23,517 nt of DNA, taken from assembly GCA_009889585.1 (NCBI GenBank), contig WUQV01000251.1:1-23517 (forward strand), read 5' to 3'. Made by a program: the position numbers and the translations under genes. Within the stretch, counting starts at the first letter, position 1. Each line of letters starts with the position of its first letter. A model generated the notes under the pieces. It made no database searches and was not told the DNA's origin. It saw only the letters and a program-made list of their open reading frames with translations. The stretch comes from Candidatus Bathyarchaeota archaeon. Its GTDB lineage: Archaea; Thermoproteota; Bathyarchaeia; Bathyarchaeales; WUQV01. Of this stretch, positions 1 through 7,385 are shown piece by piece.

Positions 1-1203
1 AGCTTAGACGACTTTAACTTCAAGGGCAAGGCCGTCCTCGTTCGCGTCGACTTTAACTCGCCAGTTGACCCCGTAACCAAACAAATCCTAGATGATACTA
101 GAATCCGCGCTCACGGCGAGTCCACTATTAAGGAGTTAGTCGAAAAAGGCGCTAAGGTGGCAATATTAGCCCATCAAGGGAGGCGTGGCGATCCGGATTT
201 CATACCGTTAAGGCAACATGCCGAGATCTTAAGCAGAGTACTGAAGAGGCCCGTTAAGTTCGTTGAAGATGTCTTTGGGGAGAAGGCTAAGCAAGCCATA
301 AGGGAGCTTAAGGAAGGGGAAGTCCTCGTCTTAGATAACGTTAGAAACTACCCGAAGGAGACTAAGGAGGCGAGCCCTGAGGAACACGCTAAATCAGAAA
401 TAGTCCAAGCCCTCGCCCCTTTGGCGGACGTATTCGTTAACGACGCGTTCGCAGCAGCTCATCGTTCTCATGCCTCGATGGTCGGGTTCACGGCCGTCTT
501 ACCTAGTTGCGCTGGACGCGTGATGGAAAGGGAGCTCAAGGCGTTGAGCAAGGTCGTCGAACGACCGGAGAAGCCGTGCGTTTACGTCTTAGGCGGAGCT
601 AAGGCTGACGATTCGCTTCGAATCTCAAGGTACGTCCTCGATAATAACATCGCCGATCGCATCTTAACGTGCGGCTTAATCGGCCACTTATTCCTAATAG
701 CCAAAGGATACGATATCGGCAAGCCTAACGTAGAGCTCCTTGAGAAACAAGGGTTAATGGGCCTCGTCCCCGGCATTAAGGAGTTAATGGCAGCTTATCC
801 CGGCAGGATCGAGACGCCGATAGACTTCGCCGTAGAAGTCGAAGGAAAACGAGAGGAGATATCGATCGAGGATTTACCGACCGATCGCCCGATTTACGAC
901 GTCGGAATGAGGACTGTCGAACGATACCGTAAAATCTTAGAGGACGCCAAGTCCATAGTGTTAAGCGGGCCGCCGGGCGTCTTCGAAAGGGCTGAGTTCA
1001 TAAAGGGAACTCGTGAGCTATTCGAGGCGGTGGCCAGCTCAAGGGCGTTTTCGCTCGCAGGAGGAGGACATACCGTCGCAGCAATACAAGAGCTCGGCTT
1101 AACCGATAGGATATCTTACGTTAGCACGGCTGGGGGAGCCCTCATAGAGTTCCTAATGGGCAAGAAGCTTCCGGCGGTCGTAGCGTTGGAGAAGGCCTCT
1201 TAA
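1..1203 (+). CDS. pgk: Phosphoglycerate kinase, 5'-truncated by the window edge
   Basis: Catalyses 1,3-bisphosphoglycerate + ADP <=> 3-phosphoglycerate + ATP in the cytosol. The frame is open from base 1 (400 sense codons visible), so the true start lies upstream; the ATG at 157 is internal. Visible PGK signatures are RVDFNSPVD near visible residue 15, the substrate-binding stretch AHQGRRGDPDF, NDAFAAAHRSHAS, GGAK and the C-terminal GGGHT nucleotide-binding loop. Archaeal PGKs are about 410 residues, so only roughly ten residues are missing. It ends with TAA and its 3' side runs into pseudogene debris. Bases 107-377 recur at 2492-2762. The copy here is the intact one, and its identity is very secure. 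Confidence 0.97.
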   Translation, partial: SLDDFNFKGKAVLVRVDFNSPVDPVTKQILDDTRIRAHGESTIKELVEKGAKVAILAHQGRRGDPDFIPLRQHAEILSRVLKRPVKFVEDVFGEKAKQAIRELKEGEVLVLDNVRNYPKETKEASPEEHAKSEIVQALAPLADVFVNDAFAAAHRSHASMVGFTAVLPSCAGRVMERELKALSKVVERPEKPCVYVLGGAKADDSLRISRYVLDNNIADRILTCGLIGHLFLIAKGYDIGKPNVELLEKQGLMGLVPGIKELMAAYPGRIETPIDFAVEVEGKREEISIEDLPTDRPIYDVGMRTVERYRKILEDAKSIVLSGPPGVFERAEFIKGTRELFEAVASSRAFSLAGGGHTVAAIQELGLTDRISYVSTAGGALIEFLMGKKLPAVVALEKAS

Positions 1204-1317
1204 GATCGATTCCCCTCTTTCTTCGGTGAAAATCGAGGTTCAAGCGCGTTTAGAGACGAGGAAGGGACAAAGCTTAGGGCAGCATTACCCCAGTCCCTAG
1301 ATAGACGGAGACGTTCA

Positions 1318-1467
1318 ACGCCTTCTAATCGAAAGTCTGCTTAAGGTAAGGCCTCCCCTAAGGAGCTAAAGGAGATGAAGTTGGGGGAGGTGTTATCAGC
1401 TGAAGGGAGGTTAAACGTTCAATCCATGGTTGAAAGGTCCATTCAAGGCATTAAGGTCTTAAAGCTT
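1318..1467 (+). pseudogene. Remnant of the 3' end of a thiI-like gene
   Basis: Translating around 1396-1467 gives EVLSAEGRLNVQSMVERS followed by IQGIKVLKL. This matches the C-terminus of the ThiI-like protein encoded at 8014-9189 (EVLSAERELNIRAMIERS, then VQSIKAIKL). Just upstream, nucleotide similarity continues through the TECKAFPKEPSEV-coding region, but with frameshifts and an in-frame stop. It has no start codon and no remaining catalytic region. It is a fragment of a second, diverged thiI-like copy and not of the gene at 8014 itself. A second piece of what may be the same copy lies at 2444-2500, out of natural order. Confidence 0.7.
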
Positions 1468-1486
1468 CCGTCGACTGCCGCTGGGG

Positions 1487-1564
1487 ATGAGGAAGCGGGA
1501 CATCGAGAGGTTGGTGCAACTGATTGAACGATGCATTAAGGAGCAGCCTAGCTCCCATAGCTGA
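1487..1564 (+). other. Possible 25-residue ORF, unassigned
   Basis: ATG to TGA, encoding a charged, probably helical peptide beginning MRKRDIERLVQLIERC. It directly follows the thiI-like remnant. No ribosome-binding site or TATA box is convincing and no family is recognised. It may be a protein fragment. The remainder of 1565-1740 shows no gene I can support. Confidence 0.2.
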
Positions 1565-1748
1565 GGTTTTCTGGGTAGCCATTCATGCTTTAGCGCCTGA
1601 TAACATCCAGCCCTATGTTCTATTTTGCTCCAAAGGGTGTCCATTTTCAGCAGTTCCCATTAGTACAGTTTCTCTGGGAAACGCCCGCATCAACAGGTGC
1701 ATCCCGCAGAAGTCCGATCAGCTCAGTACTGAAAAATTTAAGTACTAC

Positions 1749-1757
1749 TTTATAATA
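1749..1757 (+). promoter_or_regulatory. TATA box of the VapBC operon
   Basis: TTTATAATA is centred about 23 bases before the vapB ATG at 1776, so the transcript would be nearly leaderless. A second AT-rich stretch (TTTAAGTA, 1737-1744) is an alternative. No Shine-Dalgarno motif precedes vapB, which agrees with leaderless initiation. Confidence 0.5.
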
Positions 1758-1775
1758 GTTCTTATTCGTCAAGGT

Positions 1776-2003
1776 ATGACTGAGGTACTCGTAACTAGGA
1801 AGGGGCAGATAACCATCCCCATGGAGATAAGACGGAAATACGGCATAGAAGTTGGCTCAAGGGTTGAGGTCGTAGAGGAGGGGGGCAAGATCATCATAAG
1901 GAAGCTCCCGAGCATATTCGACCTCGCAGGCAACGGCGCTGGAAAGGCTAGCGTAGAGGAGTTAAAGAGGATGTTAGACGAAATGAGGGAGGAGAATGCC
2001 TGA
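1776..2003 (+). CDS. vapB: AbrB/SpoVT-family antitoxin (VapB type)
   Basis: A 75-residue swapped-hairpin AbrB DNA-binding protein, predicted to neutralise the adjacent PIN toxin and autoregulate the operon. The start MTEVLVTRKGQITIPMEIRR is the typical AbrB N-terminus (VTxKGQITIP), followed by GIEVGSRVEVVEEGGKIIIR. The C-terminal 25 residues (KASVEELKRMLDEMREE) form an acidic helix, as expected for toxin binding. A longer in-frame reading starts at 1524, but the N-terminus aligns with the family only from 1776, which also has a TATA box at the right distance. It overlaps vapC by 8 bases. Confidence 0.88.
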   Translation: MTEVLVTRKGQITIPMEIRRKYGIEVGSRVEVVEEGGKIIIRKLPSIFDLAGNGAGKASVEELKRMLDEMREENA

Positions 2004-2388
2004 GAAGGGCGTATATGATGCACGCTTTTTCATCGAGTATTTCTACTCAAGCGATGCAGAATTTCTTAGGAGGCTTAAGGAGGACCTTAGATCCGTAAGG
2101 GAGAGGATAGTTTCAACTATAACAATCCATGAAGTTCATCGTATCAACCTGGAAAAGGAGGGAAGCCAAGTTGCACATTTAAGGAGCGAAATAATATGCA
2201 AAGACTTTAAACTCGTTGATGTGAATTACGAGGTAGCTGTGACGAGCGCAAACCTAAGAAGCAAATACAGAATTCCTATGGCCGATAGCATAATTGCAGC
2301 TACTGCTAAAATTCATAAATGCCCTGTGGTCTCAGATGATCCGCACTTCCAAGGAATAGAGGAGTTGAAGACAAGATGGTATCGCTAG
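1996..2388 (+). CDS. vapC: PIN-domain ribonuclease toxin (VapC type)
   Basis: A 130-residue PIN-fold endoribonuclease, the expected toxin partner of the upstream AbrB antitoxin. The acidic metal-binding residues are visible: D8 in YDARFF, E46 in TIHEVHR, D97 in MADSIIAATA and D114/D115 in VVSDDPHF. All four canonical positions are occupied, so activity is expected. The ATG overlaps the vapB stop, and a strong GGAGG motif sits within the vapB 3' end. The pair lies inside a scrambled pseudogene zone, a usual setting for such modules. Its RNA target cannot be inferred. Confidence 0.9.
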   Translation: MPEKGVYDARFFIEYFYSSDAEFLRRLKEDLRSVRERIVSTITIHEVHRINLEKEGSQVAHLRSEIICKDFKLVDVNYEVAVTSANLRSKYRIPMADSIIAATAKIHKCPVVSDDPHFQGIEELKTRWYR

Positions 2389-2443
2389 AGAATCAGGGCT
2401 TTAAACACCCGTCCGCGCCCTTGTATGTTCAGGTTGGCCTTTG

Positions 2444-2500
2444 GAGGAGAGGCCAGGCAGGACGCCTAAGGACTTGATGGTGTTAGACGCGGCGCTCACG
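2444..2500 (+). pseudogene. Internal fragment of a thiI-like gene fused to a pgk fragment
   Basis: In one frame this reads EERPGRTPKDLMVLDAALTE. It matches the ThiI-like protein around its residues 297-315 (IEGRLGWIPKDLIMLDAAVT). The similarity stops where the pgk-derived sequence begins. The two parents share GCG(C/G)TCACG at the join, so the boundary is only definable to about ten bases. It lies downstream of the C-terminal thiI remnant at 1318-1467, so gene order is inverted relative to the parent gene. Confidence 0.6.
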
Positions 2501-2762
2501 GAGAGTCCACCATTAAGGAGTTGATCGAAAAGGGTGCTAAGATCGTAATATTAGCCCATCAAGGGAGGCGTGGCGATCCGGATTTCATACCGTTAAGGCA
2601 ACATGCCGAGATCTTAAGCAGAGTACTGAAGAGGCCTGTGAAGTTCGTTGAAGACGTCTTCGGTGAGAAGGCAAAACAAGCCATAAAGGAGCTTAAGGAA
2701 GGAGAGGCCTTCGTATTGGATAACGTTAGAAACTACCCGAAGGAGACTAAGGAGGCGAGCCC
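2492..2762 (+). pseudogene. Partial pgk duplicate
   Basis: This aligns without gaps to bases 107-377 of the window, at a constant offset of 2385. I count about 23 mismatches in 271 bases (about 91% identity). Bases 162-251 of the original are matched perfectly for 90 bases. Most mismatches are silent and the six amino-acid changes are conservative (V/I, A/V, R/K, V/A, L/F). The reading stops at TAA 2764-2766, created by the join to unrelated sequence. It encodes only about a fifth of PGK and cannot be an enzyme. Confidence 0.92.
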
Positions 2763-3540
2763 CTAATAAGAAAGGATTTCTTTGAATTAGCAGCATATGC
2801 CAAAAAACGCATTCCGTACGTAAGCATAGCCTCAAATGGAACTTTACTAACGAAGGATAATGCAAGGAAAGCTAAAGATGCCGGGGTAGACTATGTGGGG
2901 ATAAGCATAGACGGCGCATTACCGCAAACTCATGATGAGTTTAGAGGAATACCTGGCGCTTTTGAAAGGATAATTCAAGGCGTTAAAAACTGCATTGAAG
3001 AGGGAATAGACGTGTGTATCGCAACTGTCATGCACAGAGATAATTTAGCAGAAATAGAGAAAATCCTACAGTTAGTTAAAGAGCTAGGCGTCCGGTTTAT
3101 GCACTTCAACTACATCCCAACTGGAAGGGCAAAGGAGCATGTGGAGCTTGACTTGACCCCCATGAGAGACTTCATGTTTTACAAACGATGGGGAAGGAGA
3201 TACTCAGCTTATATATTCGGGCTAAAGATGATGAATTGAAAAGAGGAAAATCAAGTATTAGCGTGGATAGATCCTTTAGCAATGCCCTCAATACGCATGC
3301 GTCACGAGGGATCTCGCCCGACAAGAGGGTCAAAAATTCCTGGTCGAAGCCCACTATGCGGCGAAAAAAGGCGCAGAAAGCGTTACAAACTTCCTCGGAG
3401 GATGTGGCGCTGGGCGTCTTGTAAAGCAAGAGCGTACAGTTACTTTAATGGAAATATCAAAGCGCCAGACATAGGATGTATCCGTAACGAACCTCTCTAG
3501 GAAAAATTCGTCAGAAACAGAAAAGCAACGCTTTGTGACT
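2751..3540 (+). pseudogene. Truncated, multiply frameshifted radical SAM/SPASM-type protein
   Basis: Open reading starts at GGEPLIRKDF (2751), the conserved GGEP motif that follows the radical SAM cluster region, and continues through VSIASNGTLL, YVGISIDGA and MHFNYIPTGRAKEH. The N-terminal CxxxCxxC cluster motif is missing. Near 3186 the frame shifts (MGKEILSLYIRAKDDELKRG). Near 3304 it shifts again to a frame with FLVEAHYAAKKGAES and FLGGCGAGRLV, the cysteine motif typical of SPASM-type maturases. Near 3430 a further shift gives GNIKAPDIGCIRNEPL, resembling the family C-terminus. At least three frameshifts plus the 5' truncation make it non-functional. The exact substrate family cannot be named. 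3541-3745 is AT-rich with no gene seen. Confidence 0.85.
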
Positions 3541-3745
3541 TAATTATTATTTCCGAATTTCTCATCCTGTTATAGCTTTTAAAAGTGAGATTTTCGGAAA
3601 GGGAAATCGGGCATAAAGCTCAAGTTGCTTCTACCCATTAAATTTGCATAACGATAAACAGATTATGGATTGGAAAATGGCCCTTCTTAAGCACTTGCTC
3701 TATTTTAATAAACGCGCTTTTCCTAGGATCTGGAAAATGACCGCC

Positions 3746-4114
3746 TTAAAACTCTATAAACTCTCTTTCCCGAAGCGCCGTTAAATCTATTTCACCTGTC
3801 TTAGGGTTCGGGATTAGAACCCACTTCTCCATGGCTAGCGCCCCTATTACTGCGTCTATTTTCCTTCCTCTTTCATCAAAGCCCAAATCTTCGACCGGAT
3901 GAGCTTCTATGTCGAAGGGTAACCCTTCTATCGCACAGCTTAAGGCGGTCGCCTCATTTATCTCATGAATACGACCACCTAAACCTATCCTAAATGGGAC
4001 TACCTTCCATTTAATATCAGAAGCGAATTCCCTTCTAACGTATGAACGCATCAAGCCAGTATTAAAGAATACATAAGCCCTCTTTCCCTCTATTTCTATC
4101 TCTTTAAAGTTCAT
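3746..4114 (-). CDS. Retropepsin-fold (clan AA aspartic protease-like) protein with altered active site
   Basis: 122 residues. The pattern VFFNTGLMRSYVRREFA resembles the active-site loop of small archaeal retropepsin-like proteins (hydrophobic-D-T/S-G-a-x-x-S), and the C-terminal AVIGALAMEKWVLIPNP resembles their ILGxxxLE-hydrophobic segment. The expected catalytic Asp is Asn18 here (NTG instead of DTG), so it may be inactive as a protease or work as a binding protein. The start is supported by AGGAGA (minus strand, 4126-4121) and a TATA-like CTTATAAAG at about 4150-4158. It is a single gene, divergent from the ABC transporter. The fold call rests on motif reading only. Confidence 0.65.
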   Translation of the reverse strand: MNFKEIEIEGKRAYVFFNTGLMRSYVRREFASDIKWKVVPFRIGLGGRIHEINEATALSCAIEGLPFDIEAHPVEDLGFDERGRKIDAVIGALAMEKWVLIPNPKTGEIDLTALREREFIEF

Positions 4115-4149
4115 GCCATATCTCCTAGCCTTTATCTAAAGGTTTCCAT

Positions 4150-4158
4150 CTTTATAAG
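4150..4158 (-). promoter_or_regulatory. TATA-like element of the retropepsin-fold gene
   Basis: Read on the minus strand this is CTTATAAAG, centred about 40 bases before the ATG at 4114. It would place the transcript start just before the AGGAGA ribosome-binding site. The core is nearly palindromic, so it could also serve the divergent ABC transporter. Confidence 0.4.
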
Positions 4159-4240
4159 GCGCTTAACAGAAGTTCCATACTGAACGGAGCGAAGGCAAAA
4201 GTATTAAATGTAATAGCGTATGGCTATGAGACGAAGCATA

Positions 4241-5152
4241 ATGGAGGCTGTGAGATCCGCTGGCCTTATTAAGGTATACCGCGGCAAAGAGGTAGTTGAG
4301 GCTTTGAAGGGAGTCAATATTTCAGTTAGGAAAGGCGAGCTTTTCACGTTGCTCGGGCCGAACGGCGCTGGTAAGACGACGTTCTTAAGGATCATCTCAA
4401 CCCAGCTCCTGCCGACGAAGGGCGAGGCTTACGTTTTAGGCTACGACGTCTTGAACGAGCCGAAGGAGGTTCGTAAGCGCATAGCCGTAGTCCCTCAAGA
4501 TGCCGTTACGTACGGCATGTACACGCCTTGGGAATATGCGTACTACTTTGCGCTATTAAGGGGGATGTCGAAGGCTGATGCTAAGGATGCGGCTGAAAGG
4601 GCGTTGAAGACGGTGGGCATTTGGGAGTTAAAGAATAGAACGTGCTTAACCCTTTCAGGCGGGGAGAAGAAGAGGGCTATAATCGCTGCAGCTTTATCCT
4701 CAGACGCAGAAGTGCTTATGCTCGATGAGCCGACGAGCGGTCTTGACGCCGTGGCTAGGCGAAGGGTTTGGTCAGCCCTTAGGGAGATGGTTAATAAGGG
4801 GAAAACAGTTTTGTTGACGACGCATATGATGGAGGAAGCTGAGATGATTTCCGATAGGTTAGCGATAATAAACAAAGGATTGGTCATAGCTGAAGGAGAT
4901 GTTAGTGAAGTTAAGCGTTTAGTGAAGGAGAGATATCGAGTAGTTGTATGGGGTCAGTTTAATAAACTTTCCGAATATGGTAATGTTACGAGGATAGGCG
5001 ATAGGTGCATAGTGTATATTGATAGTGAAGATGTTTCCTTAGAGTTATTAAGGGCTTGCTTGGGAAGAGGGTTGAAGGCTGAGATTTCAACTGTTACTTT
5101 AGAGGATGTATTCGTTAGGCTTGTTGGAGGGATAGAGGGTGAAGGTAGTTAA
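4241..5152 (+). CDS. ABC-2 type transporter, ATP-binding subunit
   Basis: The 303-residue ATPase of an exporter. In order: Walker A GPNGAGKTT (about 39-47), Q-loop VPQD, signature LSGGEKKRA (about 138), Walker B VLMLDEPTSGLD (about 158) and H-loop TTHMMEEAE (His about 195), followed by a C-terminal extension typical of drug/polysaccharide-type ABC-2 ATPases. In-frame ATGs exist at 4220, 4226 and 4241. The last is chosen because MEAVRSAGLIKVY matches the family N-terminus, and an AT-rich TATA-like stretch at 4202-4209 would start the transcript at about 4230. Its 3' end overlaps the permease by 14 bases, so the two are translationally coupled. The substrate cannot be told. Confidence 0.95.
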   Translation: MEAVRSAGLIKVYRGKEVVEALKGVNISVRKGELFTLLGPNGAGKTTFLRIISTQLLPTKGEAYVLGYDVLNEPKEVRKRIAVVPQDAVTYGMYTPWEYAYYFALLRGMSKADAKDAAERALKTVGIWELKNRTCLTLSGGEKKRAIIAAALSSDAEVLMLDEPTSGLDAVARRRVWSALREMVNKGKTVLLTTHMMEEAEMISDRLAIINKGLVIAEGDVSEVKRLVKERYRVVVWGQFNKLSEYGNVTRIGDRCIVYIDSEDVSLELLRACLGRGLKAEISTVTLEDVFVRLVGGIEGEGS

Positions 5153-5876
5153 AGACGTTTTGATAATCGCTTGGATGAGATGTTATCCAGACATTAGAAG
5201 GAACCCCTTCATACTCTTCGTTATTATGATGTTCAGCGGAGCGCCGCTCTTATTTATGCAACTTTTCGGAGGCGCTGGCATGCTCGTACATGGGTTCATA
5301 GGGGCGATAATTTCCATGGTAGGTTTCATCGGATTGGCTTCAGCTATACAGGACATAGCATGGGACAGATATGTTAAGATAAGGGAGATGATCGTCGCCA
5401 TGCCCGTTCATCCAATATCCTACGTAATGGGCGTAGCCCTATCATCCTTGCTTTTCTCAGCCCCTGGAGCAGCGTTCTTTATAACAATCGCAATATGGCA
5501 AGGGGCCTTCACCGTAGCTGCAATAATTTGGATCGTGCCAGCACTTCTTCTCTGTTGGCTTAGCTTAACTGCCATCGGCTTTACGATTGCAACATACCTT
5601 CAAAAAGCCAGCCTCTACCTTTTAAATGCCATATCGCTAATGCTAAGCTTCGTATTCGCCTTCATGCTTCCAGTATTTTATCCTAAAGAAATACTAGGCA
5701 ACTTCGCTTGGATCGCGTTCCTAGCGCCAACGTCAATTACTGCGAGCTTATTTAGGATTTACATCGGCAGCCCCTCCTTATATGGAGATATATTTGCACA
5801 TTGGATTATTCTCTTAGCCATTACAATAGCATCCTTCATTTTACTATCAATGAAGTATAGATGGAGAGAAGTCTAG
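5139..5876 (+). CDS. ABC-2 type transporter, permease subunit
   Basis: A 245-residue integral membrane protein that pairs with the preceding ATPase. About six hydrophobic segments are visible (roughly 22-40, 44-65, 95-118, 122-148, 165-190, 218-240), the usual ABC-2 permease topology. It starts at GTG, preceded by GGAGG at 5126-5130 inside the ATPase 3' end. Family membership rests on topology, size and the operon partner. The likely role is efflux or lipid/antibiotic export. An AT-rich imperfect inverted repeat at about 5953-5985 (AAGCTTATTA ... TAATTAAGCT) could end the transcript. Confidence 0.88.
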   Translation: MKVVKDVLIIAWMRCYPDIRRNPFILFVIMMFSGAPLLFMQLFGGAGMLVHGFIGAIISMVGFIGLASAIQDIAWDRYVKIREMIVAMPVHPISYVMGVALSSLLFSAPGAAFFITIAIWQGAFTVAAIIWIVPALLLCWLSLTAIGFTIATYLQKASLYLLNAISLMLSFVFAFMLPVFYPKEILGNFAWIAFLAPTSITASLFRIYIGSPSLYGDIFAHWIILLAITIASFILLSMKYRWREV

Positions 5877-5999
5877 CCTAAGGTACATCATAAGGTTACG
5901 AGCTAGCAACCTTTAGTAAATGGCCCTTAAGGTTCACAGCCTAAGAGCCGCTAAGCTTATTAAGATTTTAATAATTAAGCTCTTCAAATCTATAACAAT

Positions 6000-6165
6000 T
6001 CATGGGATATCGCTCATACTATAATTAATATAATTCTTCAGCTTCCCAGTGTTGCCAATTTCATCAACCACTTTATCCTCTTTAAACCTGACTATTTTCA
6101 ATACCTTAAGGTATAACCGCTATATACGCGTTCGTCTCCTCTATTTCCTGAACCGCCTTCCGAAT
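6000..6165 (-). pseudogene. Frameshifted protein remnant, unassigned
   Basis: On the minus strand, AVQEIEETNAYIAVIP (about 6155-6110) is followed, after a frame change, by LKVLKIVRFKEDKVVDEIG and GKLKNYINYSMSDIP, ending in TGA at 6002-6000. The two pieces look like protein-coding sequence separated by one frameshift. I recognise no family. An overlapping plus-strand reading gives MGFQYVLPLNGVPERLKEVG at about 6164, also unassigned. The rest of 5877-6363 shows no intact gene. Confidence 0.35.
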
Positions 6166-6363
6166 GGGATTTCAGTACGTGCTTCCCTTAAACGGGGTTC
6201 CCGAGCGGTTGAAGGAGGTGGGCGTCCTAGCTATAACAGTTGTGGAACAGCGTTGGGATTTCGCCGACTTGCTCTCCCTTTAAGCCCTAAGCTCACGTCG
6301 AGGCATCCCTTTTACCTATTCAATTTTCCGTCAAAGTTATATCACGAAAATAAGCAAAGTCGA

Positions 6364-6690
6364 TCACTTAAGTGGTATTTTTAAAAGAAGGTCAGCCCAA
6401 TTTTTAATCTTCTCCTTCAAATTTTTGATTTTCTCCTTAATCTCAGGTGGGTCTGAGGAAGAAGGTTTAAGTTCTTCCCATTGTTCTGGGTGTTCCTCAA
6501 AGTATTCAGCGAAAGCAATTGACCACTCTAATACCCATTGCTTTACTTCAATAGGATCTCCTCCTAAAGGAGGAGAAAGAAGAAAAGCTTTAAGGAATTC
6601 AGCAGCACCCCTTTGCTTAACCCCTTCTTCAATCAATTTCTTCTTCTTTTCAATTTCTTCCCTTCGTTTATCATATATATCCCACTTCAT
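6364..6690 (-). CDS. Hypothetical protein, lysine/glutamate-rich
   Basis: 108 residues, strongly charged and probably helical (DKRREEIEKKKKLIEEG near the N-terminus; EIKEKIKNLKEKIKNW near the C-terminus). A more ordered tryptophan-rich middle (IEVKQWVLEWSIAFAEYF) lies between them. No known family is recognised. The ATG directly follows the stop of a decayed reading frame at 6693-6691. A TATA-like GTTATAAAG lies on the minus strand near 6732-6740. Composition is more AT-rich than the core genes. It could be a small accessory gene carried with the neighbouring TnpB relic, or a recent unique gene. Confidence 0.5.
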   Translation of the reverse strand: MKWDIYDKRREEIEKKKKLIEEGVKQRGAAEFLKAFLLSPPLGGDPIEVKQWVLEWSIAFAEYFEEHPEQWEELKPSSSDPPEIKEKIKNLKEKIKNWADLLLKIPLK

Positions 6691-7200
6691 TTATCCCGGC
6701 TGCCTCTTCTTTCTCTTGTAGGGCTCTATTGCTTTATAACTCTTCCTCCGCCCTATCTCTGAGGGGCTCAAATAAGACTCCTTTATATCCTCAGCCTGTT
6801 GGAAAATGCTTGAGCATCTTCAACCTCCTCCTCATATCATTAAGAATCGTATCAGAGGAGGTGGGACTCCTTACATCTCAAGCAAGTTAAGGCAGAGTTA
6901 ATGTGCCTACCTAAACCGCGAGAGGGCACCCTATTTAGGGCAAGCCCTTGACGTTCCCTTTGAGTCGATGTAAACCGCTAATGACCTCCTTAACTTTTCC
7001 TCGTGTTCAACGAACGTTTAAAGGAGCCTAAAGTTCCAAAGGTGAAGCCTCCTGCTCATCTTCCTGCTGCATTAATAGCTTTTCGAATGCAGGTCAGGCT
7101 TTCCATGACGGTAGCGTAACCCTTAAAGTCTTCCGTTATCGCCTTACTAGCCTTCGTCGACCCCGAAAGCCATCCATGAAGCTTTTAAAGCCGAGGTGAA
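6691..7200 (-). pseudogene. Decayed TnpB (IS200/IS605-type RNA-guided nuclease) C-terminal half
   Basis: Minus-strand reading in shifting frames gives, in order: SKAITEDFKGYATVMESL (about 7150-7100), resembling the RuvC-II glutamate block (E-D-L-K-G); FVEHEEKLRRSLAVYIDSKG followed by TSRACPK (about 7008-6930), matching the TnpB pattern that leads into the zinc finger (V-D-P-K-G-T-S-x-x-C-P-x-C); TCLRCKES (about 6886-6866), the second CxxC; then SSDTILNDMRRRLKMLKHF. A further frame continues as EDIKESYLSPSEIGRRKSYK to a stop at 6693-6691. That last piece may instead be the end of a separate small gene. Several frameshifts and in-frame stops show the gene is dead. The N-terminal half is missing. 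Confidence 0.6.
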
Positions 7201-7202
7201 AT

Positions 7203-7228
7203 GGATAGTTATAAAATGTTAACTATCC
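7203..7228. repeat. Perfect 9-bp inverted repeat with 8-base AT-rich spacer
   Basis: GGATAGTTA (7203-7211) is exactly complementary to TAACTATCC (7220-7228), with TAAAATGT between. It sits just outside the TnpB relic and about 160 bases before the HEPN-like gene. It could be an operator, a terminator-like hairpin or a transposon end. The rest of 7229-7340 shows no gene. Confidence 0.6.
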
Positions 7229-7385
7229 GACAACGCTTAATGGTAAGCGGATGAGGAACTTATGAACTTCTTTCGATGAAGAATGTCAAAATACCTAAAA
7301 AGGCCTTCTGGCTCAATTTCAGACTGCCCGCGATGATTGAACGGATCTAATTTTTATTGGTCGCCTGGATGATTAACCTTGGGCT

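Noticed and set aside
582..776. Minus-strand ORF inside pgk
   Set aside because: It lies antisense within a secure pgk frame with no family features; a shadow frame.
1524..1775. N-terminal extension of the AbrB antitoxin
   Set aside because: The 84 extra residues do not match the AbrB family and run through the promoter; the family N-terminus and TATA spacing fix the start at 1776.
6049..6384. 111-residue plus-strand ORF
   Set aside because: Its composition (proline/serine/arginine-rich, no domain) fits chance; minus-strand frames in the same stretch look more protein-like.
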